DNA of 64,000 nucleotides. It comes from Gentiana macrophylla (lineage: Eukaryota; Streptophyta; Magnoliopsida; Gentianales; Gentianaceae). How positions within the stretch are numbered: position 1 is the stretch's first letter; each line of letters opens with the position of its first letter. Location of the stretch: positions 1 to 64,000 of the forward strand of contig JAOBSW010000948.1 of NCBI GenBank assembly GCA_026214975.1, written 5' to 3'. The notes under the pieces are model-generated. The model saw nothing but the letters and a program-made list of their open reading frames with translations, searched no databases and had not been told where the DNA came from. This document shows positions 34,484-44,628 of the stretch, one piece after another. The position numbers and the translations under genes were made by a program.

Positions 34484-36087
34484 TCACCCTCTCCTTTACA
34501 AGATCCTTGTCCTCAAGGATCTGCAGTGGCTTAATCCTAATGTCTTCATCTCTTCTCATGTGTGTACGAACCATTCTGAAACTTTGAATCTGAAATTTTT
34601 GAATCACTTCCCATATCATCCTAGCAGCTAGCAGCTTGACAATCCCATCATCATGTCCCAATATCACCAATGCATCTCATTATCATACCCCTTATCACCC
34701 ATACATACCATCCTCTTTCCTCCTCTAAAAACATCCTTGTCCCCAAGGATGTATTCATAAAAAAATGACACACCAACCCGGGTCCCAAATGAAGTTTTCC
34801 AATTTGCTTGAACCAATGCATACATGATGCATACGTGTTTCTGAAGAATATGCAGCCTTAAGAGCCGATACATGAACTTGTTCCACATGCTGTAAAGCTT
34901 GCATAAGTATTCCACTCAGATTATGGTAATCCGTTTGAATGAATATTTGGTGAACATGCTCAATCAGTCCATGCTTGGACAATGCAGAAGTTAGTGCATC
35001 CTCAAATTCCCTAAAGAACTTGGAGCCAAAAACTGGAGTCTGGGCATTAAAGCTTGAGAGCAGCCAGGCCAATCCTTCCATTGCATTAATAGTAGCATTG
35101 ACAGCCTTCACAATGTGTAAACATCCCATAGCCCATATATTGATCAATTCAAAGATTAAGCTTGCCGAGCCAAAAATCAAAATCGTGCTTATATCCATTA
35201 CTATTATTTTACAATCATTTCACCAATCATTTCACCATCAACAAATAAAATAATATTAATCAATTCATTTTATTCACCACCTACACTATTCAACCATTAC
35301 TTTATCAATATAATATTTCTCTCACCAATCATTTCTTCATCAACACAAACTTTAATACAATATTTCAACCTTATAATCATTACTTTACATTATTTTATTT
35401 TATTTTCTCTCTCATGACTAAATGGATCCAGGTCAGGTCAAACCAAACTGAGCCATGGGATGACAACAATTTTTCCATTTTCTTGTTGAATGGCTTCTAC
35501 CCACCTTGTCAAAATAAGATCATGTCGAAACCCATTTCCAATAAGAACAACAGGGCAGTCTAACTCAACCATGTTACAATAATCCATGAGTATCGAGCTT
35601 GGCACAAACCATAGAAGCATATGGAAACTAAGCTTCCTCATATTACTAGAAAGCCGCACCATTAGATCAAAATAATAGACTAATTGATGCAGTAGCTGAA
35701 TGTGAGGGGGAATCATTTTTCCTCCACTAAATTCTTCAAGCTGCTCAACTGTCCAGACGCACACCCACATATAGACCACCCAACACTTTATCAATGCCTA
35801 CAACCTCGATTGTGACTAAAACAAAAACAACATCGTATGAGCATTCAATCAGCAATTCAAACGGAACGCAGGATGTAATGAGAGATAAAACATGGAGTGT
35901 GATTTTCATTTCCCTCCCGCAGTTTGAAAATGTAAGCCATATAGTCATCTATAGTTCCGAAATTGAGATCAACTTGTATAGAAGCACTCTATCTCCAAAA
36001 TATATTGCGGCAGCTTGGTTAATCCAGTGAACAAGGTCAAGTTTATTATGAGTAACTGATTTATCTAAGCCTTCTTCACATGTGAGA
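34484..36087 (-). other. 3' internal part of the young element with broken frames
   Basis: Contains consecutive minus-strand frames at 34755-35198 (147 codons), 35438-35794, 35745-35948 and 35949-36164. These may be the decayed continuation of the 472-codon ORF or a second protein. Two copies of a phrase encoding LEDKD/GDKDVF sit near 34510 and 34740, as at the 3' end of some gypsy pol genes. No RT or integrase is present. Confidence 0.5.
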
Positions 36088-37506
36088 TCACCAATAGTGG
36101 GGAGGACGAGAAGTCCAAGAATAGTATAAGAACCCGACACCAACCAATGAAAACAAATGTGCATCCACGGCCATTGTGAAAGCGACCAATAATTGATTTT
36201 CTTGAATGAAACCTACCAACACCAATGGCATAATCAGAACCACATTAAGCATATCAACCCAAAAATCAAAATCTTCTTTGATCACCATTAGACTTAAAGA
36301 ACGAATGATGACCCAAATCTTCATGAGGAGTATCATGCTTAGCGAAAGCGGTTTAGGTTCGAAAGTATCACGACCTTTATAGAACAAGTGATTGCCACCC
36401 GGATCGAATACAAACATTAATGTCTCATACATGGATAATTCTTCAAGCCGTGACTTAGGTGAAATGTTAGCTGAACTAACCTCTGTTGCAACTTCCTCAT
36501 TGCCAAATATTCTTGGCAACCCAATTGTTGGTAGTGCCAATTTTTCACGACTCTCAATCCCATTATTCCGCTCAACTAAAAATGATTTTGGCATTTTATC
36601 GAACATGTGGCAGCCAACTTTTAGAATTCCCATCTTAGACGAATAAAGCTGCCCCACTCCAACAACTAACAATTTACCAGCCTCCTCGATTGAAGTTTCA
36701 ACTGCCACAGCCGAATTATAATCCTCAATTCTCATCAAAGAAACAGAAGAGAAGTCTTTAGCTGTTAAATTTCTCAACCTCCTCGAGGGAAACTGCCCCA
36801 CCACATTCCCAGACGATTCGCATTCATGTAGAGCTGTGCCACTTGAGTCATCTTCGACTTCCTCCTCTATTTGCTCAGCTGAAGGCTTAATTGGGTCTTC
36901 ATTTTCCTTCCAATGAAGAGAAGAAGACTCCTCGACTGCAACGTTAATCAGAGAAAAAGATGAGAATGTTGTTGGAACCGGCTTGGGTAAATCGTCAAGC
37001 ACATGGTGAGCTGAATTCTCGGAACCTTTAGCAGCCTTTTCTGTAATTGATTCATCCCTTCCGTCCTTTTTATCTTCTTGGAATGGATCGGGCATTTCAG
37101 CGAACACCTTACAGGCTTCCTTTTGCTCAACAATTTTATCAGAAGCCGTTTCATAATTTGTCGATGTAATGCTTTTGTAACCATCAATCTCTTTGGACTG
37201 TAGCAATTTATCAACTCCTATTACCTCTGCAGTTGCATTTGCGTCTGCCATAGGTGAGTTGCAATAGTAATTTCCCAATGCAATTTCAGAGGACTCTGTT
37301 GGTGATTCGAACCTTTCATCAATCTTATCCAAAAATGCCTGCATCATCAGCTTGAACGAATCAAATTGGGTCTCAATGTTATGAGAAACTCGAGACTGAA
37401 CTTCCTCAAATTTTCGATTAATTTCTTCGCTCATCCTTTGCTGTGAGGCACAAAGCTCCTCGATGGATTCCATTATTTCTGCTTCTGTTAGTTCAGTTTC
37501 AGCCAT
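36088..37506 (-). CDS. 472-residue ORF of unknown function in the gag position of the young LTR element
   Basis: The ATG at 37504-37506 lies 22 bp downstream of the primer site, the usual gag start. Residues 1-75 are acidic and predicted coiled coil (AEIMESIEELCASQQRMSEE, then NRKFEEV), similar in character to the N-terminus of gypsy gag proteins. Residues 75-300 are acidic, Ser- and Glu-rich and disordered-looking. Residues 300-400 include KVGCHMFDKMPKSF and FVFDPGGNHLFYKGRDTFEP. The C-terminal 90 residues are strongly hydrophobic (MPLVLVGFIQENQLLVAFTM), suggesting membrane segments. There is no zinc knuckle, capsid or pol domain. The frame is intact over 1.4 kb in a recently inserted element, so it could be expressed. 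Function unknown. Confidence 0.65.
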   Translation of the reverse strand: MAETELTEAEIMESIEELCASQQRMSEEINRKFEEVQSRVSHNIETQFDSFKLMMQAFLDKIDERFESPTESSEIALGNYYCNSPMADANATAEVIGVDKLLQSKEIDGYKSITSTNYETASDKIVEQKEACKVFAEMPDPFQEDKKDGRDESITEKAAKGSENSAHHVLDDLPKPVPTTFSSFSLINVAVEESSSLHWKENEDPIKPSAEQIEEEVEDDSSGTALHECESSGNVVGQFPSRRLRNLTAKDFSSVSLMRIEDYNSAVAVETSIEEAGKLLVVGVGQLYSSKMGILKVGCHMFDKMPKSFLVERNNGIESREKLALPTIGLPRIFGNEEVATEVSSANISPKSRLEELSMYETLMFVFDPGGNHLFYKGRDTFEPKPLSLSMILLMKIWVIIRSLSLMVIKEDFDFWVDMLNVVLIMPLVLVGFIQENQLLVAFTMAVDAHLFSLVGVGFLYYSWTSRPPHYW

Positions 37507-37527
37507 AATCCACAGGGGCGGGACGTG

Positions 37528-37539
37528 TCTCTGATACCA
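37528..37539 (-). other. tRNA-Met primer-binding site of the young element
   Basis: The minus strand reads TGGTATCAGAGA two bases inside the LTR edge at 37542. Confidence 0.85.
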
Positions 37540-37541
37540 GA

Positions 37542-37777
37542 TGTTAGGATTTGATCATAACTAGGGTTTGAAAGCAGAATATTAGGGAGAAAGTAGAGGA
37601 ATTAGGGGAGAAGAACAGAGAATTGGGGAAGAGAAGGAGAAAGGCGGGAAAGTAGATTTTATTAATATCCAAAAGTTAACCCTTCATACAACACACACCA
37701 CCCTTATATAGGGGACAACACACACACTAGCACACCTAGAAATACACAGCACTATTAGAATAAGTTAATTCCTAACA
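37542..37777 (-). repeat. 5' LTR of the young element
   Basis: 236 bp. Differs from the 3' LTR by three substitutions only. Confidence 0.92.
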
Positions 37778-37994
37778 TTAAAATCCACCCAAATTTCATC
37801 TCTACCATCATTAACTTTTGCTCCTGCTCCTGCTCCTCTAAGAAGAGGTTTATCTACCTCGAGTTGTACCAGACATCTAGCAAATCTCCCCATCCAGGGA
37901 CAAACTTTAACTAACACACTCAAACAGCAGTCACTGAAACAACGATTAAACATGATTAAACATGAAACACTAACAATATTTATTTCGTTTTATA

Positions 37995-40900
37995 CTACCA
38001 GGGTATTTCTTGACCATCCCAGGCAATATACTTGCCATTATCAGAGCTTTTAGCATTCAAGATGATGTTCAAAAGTTTCTGCACTGAATACTCTGTGGTA
38101 AAGAGCTTGTCCCCTGGTACGTTTCTCTGAAACGGTTTTGACAGATCCGTGTCCACTGTCCCTGGATGTAGCAACAGGCACACAATAGGATCTTTTCTAC
38201 GTGCAAATTCCAAGGATACCGTTTTTGTCACTGCAAACAATGCACAACTTCTAGCCATTAAACGACCATTTTGAGCACAAATGTCGTCGACTTCAAATTC
38301 TATTTATACGCTTTGAAGGAGGTAGGATATATATAAGATAACGCTAAGACCCGTGATGCTTTAGGAGTCTAATATTAGATAAATATATGAAAAGACAATG
38401 AGAATAACATGGATGAATAAGAAAAGGAAAAGACGAGGGGGCATACATTGATTGAGAGCTGTTTTTGAAGCTCGATAGGAATGCCATCCTCCAAGCCGAT
38501 TATCTCCAATGGAACCTACTCTGGCACTTATGTTGGCCACAACGGAAACATCTCTCGCAGTACCTGAACCTCCTCCAGCCCTTAGTAAAGGCCACATATG
38601 CTGTTCATGAAAAATAACAAGAGTCATATGCAGGGCACAAGAAAAGAATAAGGCCAACTTGTAGGACACTTTTTACGAATCCATCGCCAATATCTGAAAT
38701 GTTGTCAAACATCTAAAAGCATGCAAGTTGCACATTTGTTCTTGCGGCTATTAAGTTTAAGGAACACCACAAATTTCTTAAGTCTCATTATTTCATCAAG
38801 GCAATCCAGTTTTACCAATTTGTTGTTTCTCTTACCCATGAAACGTACGTACTAGTGCAATAAAGGAACTATACGACCGATCAACCCTGTGAATTCTAAG
38901 GCATATATGGTGCTTATTGTAGCCTGTGAAATTCATGAAAAATAAAAGTGTATTAGTAGTTTGGCTACGTAAAATGGACTCGTATTACAATAGCTATTAT
39001 GTTAAACTGATCACTTAAATTGCAATAGTATGTTTGGTATGATAATGTGAAAATGGTGGCGGGGCATAAGAAAGAGATGAGAGAGTGTCACGGAAGTCGA
39101 GGAAATCTATTGTTGAAATCGGGACAATAGGAAGTAATTAGTTAATGACACTGCTATTCCATCTATCATTGAAAAGAAAGGACAAAAAACTCTTGTCCTT
39201 CAAGCTGAGTTGAATCAGGTGGTGCGATTCAGTAGAAATTTTCTTTGCATTCGTACACAGATCCATGAGAATACAAATTGTCCCATTATTCGATTAAGTT
39301 TTCGTTTCAAGTTCCGATTGGCACCATGAACTAGGTAACGCTATTCTTACCTCTTTCCCCTGCTCGGTTTGGCAGTATATGGAGAATACTGAATTAATTG
39401 AAAGGCTTTATAGTGAGTAGAGGAAAAGCCAAGTATATGGAATAAAAATTTAGGAGAAAGAACATGCAGTAGGAGAATACGAGATGACATTAGTGGGGTA
39501 TAATGCGTAAAAGATAAATCCCACAGGACATAAAATTAGATATAAATGTAGAATAAAAGTTTAGTGATTCACTCCAGATGGCTATAGTGAAGAAGGGCAC
39601 CAGGTATTTGCCAACCCAAAAGGTTACATCAAACTTATTCGTATGTCTTGCATGACGGGCATAAGGCTTGCAATGACCTACAGGTCTAGATTATGGGCAT
39701 AGAACAACGCGAATGAAAAGAATAGAAGAGAAGAGAATGCTAAAATGGGTGTTTTAACATGAAATACAGCATTGAAACCCATTTGAAAATAAGGAAATAT
39801 GTTGATCTGGTATGACCGTGTGCAGATGCACCTATTTGGTACGCTGTGTCCACGAGGCTACTCACAATAGCAAGAGGGGAGGGCCGAAAAAAGTTAGGGA
39901 AACAATAACATAAGTAAAGACATGGGATACAAGGAGACAACGAAACATACAACATACAATAAGGCCCAATGGAAATGAAGGAACTATACGACCGATCAAC
40001 CATGTGAATTCTAAGGCATATATCGTAGCCTGTGAAATTCATGAAAAATACAAGTGTATTAGTAGTATGGCTACGTAAAATGTACAAGGGGTATCGTAAA
40101 AATTCTCCACTATTACAATAGCTATTATGTTAAACTGATCACTTTTATTGCAATAGTATGTTCTGTATGACAATGTGAAACAGTTAGGGGCATAAGAGAT
40201 GAGAGAGTATCACTGAAGTCAATGAAATCTATTATTGAAATCAGGACAATAGGAAGTAATTAGTTAATGACACTACCATTCTATCTATCATTAAGAAGAA
40301 AGGACAAACAACTGTTTTGTCCTTCAAGCTGAGTCAAATCAGGTGGTGCGATTCAGTAGAAATCATTCTTTGCATTCGTTTACAGATCGATATACGCAAA
40401 AACCATATGATATGTAGATGAGAAAATCATGTCTAATACTGTAAGCTGAAAAATCATAGCAATACGAAAAAAAAAAAAGGGTGAAAAAAGTCGCTTTTTT
40501 TTGTAAAGCTAGTATTGAAATATATGAGGCTGATTTTCCACACAAACTCACAAAAGCAATTGTATCAGAATATGTTATCCGAAGCATTAGCCAGATTTTG
40601 CTATATTGTTCCAGTATGAAGGAAAGACAAGACCCTTGTTTTATTAAAGGAGCATTATCTGGACAGAGAAATGAACAGGCCTTATCTCAAAGAAGCAGGT
40701 TTTAAAAATGCAGATGATATTCAAAAGCTAGCACAATTTATATTCTTTTCTTCTTTTTCCGTAATATTTGCATAATGATATTCATTTCCTTCACCTCACC
40801 ACAAAGACTAAAGCATATCACTGCCAAGAAAACCAAAATCCCACATCCGTCCCTTACGCTGTGGAAATAAAACTGGGAATAGCAGAAGCAAAAGGAAAGG

Positions 40901-42332
40901 AAATAAACCTTGGTAACCAAAGTAGGTCCAACTGCATTGACCTCATAAGCAAGAAGTAATGAAGATTTTTGAACTTTGCTCAAAGTCGTTTCTGTACTGG
41001 AACACAAAGAAAAAAACTTCATTTTACTTTCTTTCATTACGTACAGCTGACAAAGAAACTACAACTATACAGTTAACTTGAGTGAACCTGGATGGAGAAC
41101 ATTCGGTATTGACAGAATTCCAGATGCATTTATGAGAAAGTTTAAACAGCCAAATTTGTCACCAAGAGCATTGGCTACGTTCTAAAACCAAATAAAACCG
41201 GACAATGTTAAACATAAAGCTATTTATTGATTTCATATCAAAGAGAATGGGATAATAGAGAGAAAGTACCTCAATACTGCTTTCAATTGTAACATCCAAC
41301 TTCTGAACATCCAAGCGTTTATCGAACCTCTTCTTCAACTCTGATAGCCCAGAAGCCTCAATAGGATTACGACATGTGGCAACAACAGAACCTGTGTCAT
41401 TCTTCTCCAACAACTGCTTAACCTAGGAGGATAAGAAAACAAACATGTTAAAACTTTCAAAACAAAAACAAAATATTTGTACCAGAGGACCCACCCTTAT
41501 AAAGTCTGAGTTTCTATTGGATTAATTTAGAAAACAGAAAATGAAACTGAGAAAAACGAAACGCTCAGAAGATTAGTTTTGCAAGCCTTAAACTAGAGCA
41601 TAAAAGGAGCAGTGAAAAGCATTAAGAAAACACATAGCAAACACTGAAAAGATTCTTCCCCAAAATTCTTGTTAATGGCAGTTCTCATGTATTGTGCAAG
41701 ATTGTCAATTTATAGGATCATACCATTACCACATGTATGTGTTTCAAGTATGTGGCAAAATATAAGATAAACATGTATTGAAAAGAAGGAAAAAAAAAAA
41801 ATCAGAATACACTGTTTTGTCTTTGCCTACGAAAAATTAACAGAAAATTATTCCCCTATGCATATCAAAAGAAGCCTCATCCCCTTCGATTTTACGTTTT
41901 TTCCCAAACTGTAATAGCTAGACTTCAAATATTGGATTCATAGCAATCTCTCTTTTTATGCATCACAAACATACTATTTACAGGTAACTAGTTATACCTA
42001 AACAAAAAGAAGAAAACAAATTGGTCTTATGAAAAACGTGTAACTAAGATTATAGACCCAGTATCTTTCAAGAGAAAAAAAAAAGAGTAGAAAGTAGAAA
42101 ATGCGCATACAAATTCAAGACCAATTCCCCTGGAGGCTCCTTGAACCATTGAAATAGCGCCATCGCATTTGCAATCAGAGGGCGAAGATGTAGCTATGGA
42201 GCAGAATGTTGTTGGGGATTTTGTACATTTGAGAAATGATCTTGCTAAGAGGCCGCCATGGCTGAGAAGATCAAGCTTCATGTTCAAGGGCTTTAAATCA
42301 CTACAAGTGGTCAAAGCTGCTGAATTCATCAT
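37995..42332 (-). CDS. Short-chain dehydrogenase/reductase (SDR, C-factor-like), six exons, 313 residues
   Basis: Exons on the minus strand: 42332-42111, 41422-41270, 41181-41088, 40991-40909, 38600-38447, 38230-37995. All introns are GT-AG and the phases agree, giving 942 nt including the stop. The first 60 residues are rich in Ser, Thr, Leu and Lys, as in an organelle transit peptide. QGASRGIGLEF is the Rossmann NAD(P)-binding loop (G-x-x-x-G-I-G). LDVTIESSIE and NFLINASGIL follow (the N-A-S-G replaces the usual NNAG). NISARVGSIGD supplies the catalytic Ser and YRASK the Tyr-x3-Lys pair. HPGTVDTDLS follows, and the end is AWDGQEIPW. This is the plant SDR group related to bacterial C-factor (an Arabidopsis relative is At4g20760). 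The substrate is unknown. The start was chosen at the first true ATG of an MM pair. It is the only intact host gene seen in the window. Confidence 0.92.
38863..39263. repeat. Direct repeat copy 1 in SDR intron 4
   Basis: Begins aaggaactatacgaccgatc and ends near cattcgtacacagatc. It matches 39978-40388 with scattered differences and a few indels. Confidence 0.85.
39978..40388. repeat. Direct repeat copy 2 in SDR intron 4
   Basis: Second copy of the intronic duplication, about 1.1 kb from the first. No terminal inverted repeats or target duplication were found for the unit, so it may be segmental and not a transposon. Confidence 0.85.
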
Positions 42333-42408
42333 GTAAATATACACTTATCCATCCAAGGAAGGAAAACAATGTTCCAACTTCCAAAATTGTTTACGCACCA
42401 TATTAGGC

Positions 42409-42424
42409 CACGTATATAAATAAA
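42409..42424 (-). promoter_or_regulatory. Possible TATA element of the SDR gene
   Basis: The minus strand reads TTTATTTATATACG about 80 bp upstream of the SDR start codon. Position and composition are suitable; nothing else supports it. Confidence 0.35.
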
Positions 42425-43967
42425 CGGTTATAAATGTTCATATAGTATATTTTTTAAAGTTTCTTTTTTTTTTTATATAGTACTTCACAAAACGAAGTTT
42501 ATAAAAAAATAATGTAAAAAGACTATTAATTAGAAAAGACAAAAATATTCTTCATTAAACTGTTATAATTTTAAAAATTCAAACACGGGGTTATAGGAAA
42601 AAGGAAGGAATAATTGCATACACTGTTATTAGTGACATTTGCGTACTTACACACACATTGTAAAACCAAAGAATACATGGTTTTTGTGTGTCAGAAACGG
42701 AAGCACACATGGTAATACATGAAATGAAACTTATACCTGTGAATTATATAAGTCGTCACCAAAACCATAGTAGAATAGAAGTTGTAAATCCAAAAAATTT
42801 CTCTCTCTACTTTCTCTCTTTTAAAAATATGCCTAACAACCCAAATAATTTCTTGAAGGTAAATCATTAATTTAAACTGGGTTAACCCAAATAAATAAAA
42901 TATTAAATTTTATTGCTCCCGACAACCTCTTTTTTAAATTATAAATTAAATTTAAATTTTTCATTAATGAAATGTTCTTCTGGATTTAATTCAGATATCA
43001 TGGAACTATTTGAAAATATTCATTCATTAATTTAGAGTGTTGGAACTATGAATCTGGTATACGTTTATGAAAACGAGATAAAAGGAAAACTTATTAGATT
43101 GGAGAGTGAAATCAGTGAATAAACCTCCTTAATACCCTAAATCTATCTGTCATGTCTTCATTAATCATTGCCTTAAAACATTAATCCCTGAAATAAACCC
43201 TCCTTAAACCCATGAATCTGCCTGCAATTTCTTCCTTAATCATTGCCTTAAAACATTAATCCCTTAAATATGATCAACTGGGTTAAGGACAACATTTTCC
43301 ATTAATGTTAATTTAACTGGGTTTAGGAAAACGTTTCCCATTAATGTTAATTTAACAAATGTTAACATCATGAACTAAGATTTGAATTTGAACCTTTAAT
43401 CTGATTAATAAAATTCAACAATGCAGGAGAATGTAATTTGTTGAATGGTCATTTAAACATGAATTTATTAAATATGTATCGTAAAAAAATAGGTTATTTT
43501 TATTTTTACGAATTATGAGGCTATTTAGGGAATATTAAATTATTTTGGATAAGGTTGTGTTCACGATACTATATACACAAGAACTCTTATAGAAATACTA
43601 TTTAAACAAAAATCTTTTCAGAAAGTAGTAAATAACAATTGCATCTTATTTTTGAGAGAATTTTTAAGCTTTTTAATGCCATTTTTGTGTATACAAATGG
43701 CTCAATTGTTGAAGTTTGAAAAAGCGAGCTGGGACCGAATGCTTTTGGAGAGGAAGGTTTTTTTTTTTTAGGGTTGGAGAGGAAGTTTGCAACAAATATT
43801 TTAATGATGCCTATAACAAACATCTTCAACAATAGGTATCTTCGTACTATCAATTTTATTATTATTTTTTTAGTTTTGATTAATTTTTTATGGTTTAATT
43901 ATTATAATAATGCACAATATTTGTTATTGCCTTAGTTAATATTCTTTTATGTAGTAGTAATTGATAT
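42425..43967. other. AT-rich upstream region of the SDR gene
   Basis: No gene recognised. Contains small tandem duplications at 43122-43270 (attgccttaaaacattaatc twice) and 43300-43360 (ccattaatgttaatttaac twice). Confidence 0.5.
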
Positions 43968-44285
43968 TGTTGAAAATATCACGGTAGCAATAACGGTGTT
44001 TTATAGATGGATATCTGGCTGATTTAAATGATTTCTCCGGAGAGAGGTGGTGGAAATTATGAATAACGGTGGCTGAAGGCTGTCCGACACAATGCTTATT
44101 AATGCGAGCACGTTAGTCACAAATTGACAGAGTCTAGTCTGCTTGTATTAATTCTCAGATGATTTATGAATTACATGGTGCCCCTATTTATAGGCGGATT
44201 GCTAATGACGATTAGGCTAATTAGTGGTAGTAATGGTGCTACTATATTTCTTATACATTAAGAGTGTGGGCAATCTGTCCCAACA
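43968..44285 (-). repeat. Outer 3' LTR of the Copia mosaic
   Basis: 318 bp, minus strand TGTTGGGACAG...TTTTCAACA, with the purine tract ACACTTGAGGGGG adjacent at 44286-44298. Confidence 0.8.
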
Positions 44286-44454
44286 CCCCCTCAAGTGTTG
44301 GCAATCATTCAACACTTGTACAATTTTTTATTCAAAAGTGTCAAGCAATATGTCCCAACACCCTCAAGCCAAGTAATATGTCCCAACACTTGCACAATTT
44401 CTTTTTTTTATTTTTAAAATAATGTTCCAACCAGGGTTCGATCTCGTGACATCT

Positions 44455-44467
44455 GGCTCTGATACCA
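44455..44467 (-). other. tRNA-Met primer-binding site inside the Copia mosaic
   Basis: The minus strand reads TGGTATCAGAGCC directly after the inner LTR. Only 170 bp separate it from the outer LTR, so the element it should prime is almost wholly missing. Confidence 0.85.
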
Positions 44468-44623
44468 TGTTAAACACAATGTAATTGAGGAAAAGATAAT
44501 TTTTATTAAAAGATAATTTTTATTATTCACATATACCACGTATTTATAGTACATCACCAAAACTCTAAAGTGTAACTTTACACCTATACCATTTTACATA
44601 GTTTAGATATATATTCTCACACA
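44468..44623 (-). repeat. Inner 156-bp LTR of the Copia mosaic
   Basis: The minus strand starts TGTGTGAGAATA and ends GTGTTTAACA. The purine tract CCAACTTGAGGGGG lies on one side and a primer site on the other. It does not match the outer LTR. Confidence 0.8.
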
Positions 44624-44628
44624 CCCCC

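Larger units (their letters stand above)
34248..37777 (-). mobile_element. Young non-autonomous LTR retrotransposon with a 472-codon ORF
   Basis: 3.53 kb. The 236-bp LTRs (34248-34483 and 37542-37777) differ at three positions, about 98.7% identical, so the insertion is recent. A Met-type primer site lies at 37528-37539 and a purine tract at 34484-34500. Flanking 5-mers ttaga and ttaaa match at four of five positions. No pol is present. The C-terminal phrase ILEDKD followed by a purine-rich tract resembles gypsy pol ends. A long ORF occupies the gag position. Confidence 0.88.

Noticed and set aside
34755..35948. Separate proteins from four frames in the young LTR element
   Set aside because: Frames overlap or abut with no start context and none has a recognisable domain; better treated as broken interior.
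44286..44454. A complete small TRIM element between two LTRs
   Set aside because: The flanking LTRs (318 bp and 156 bp) do not match each other, so they cannot be a pair.
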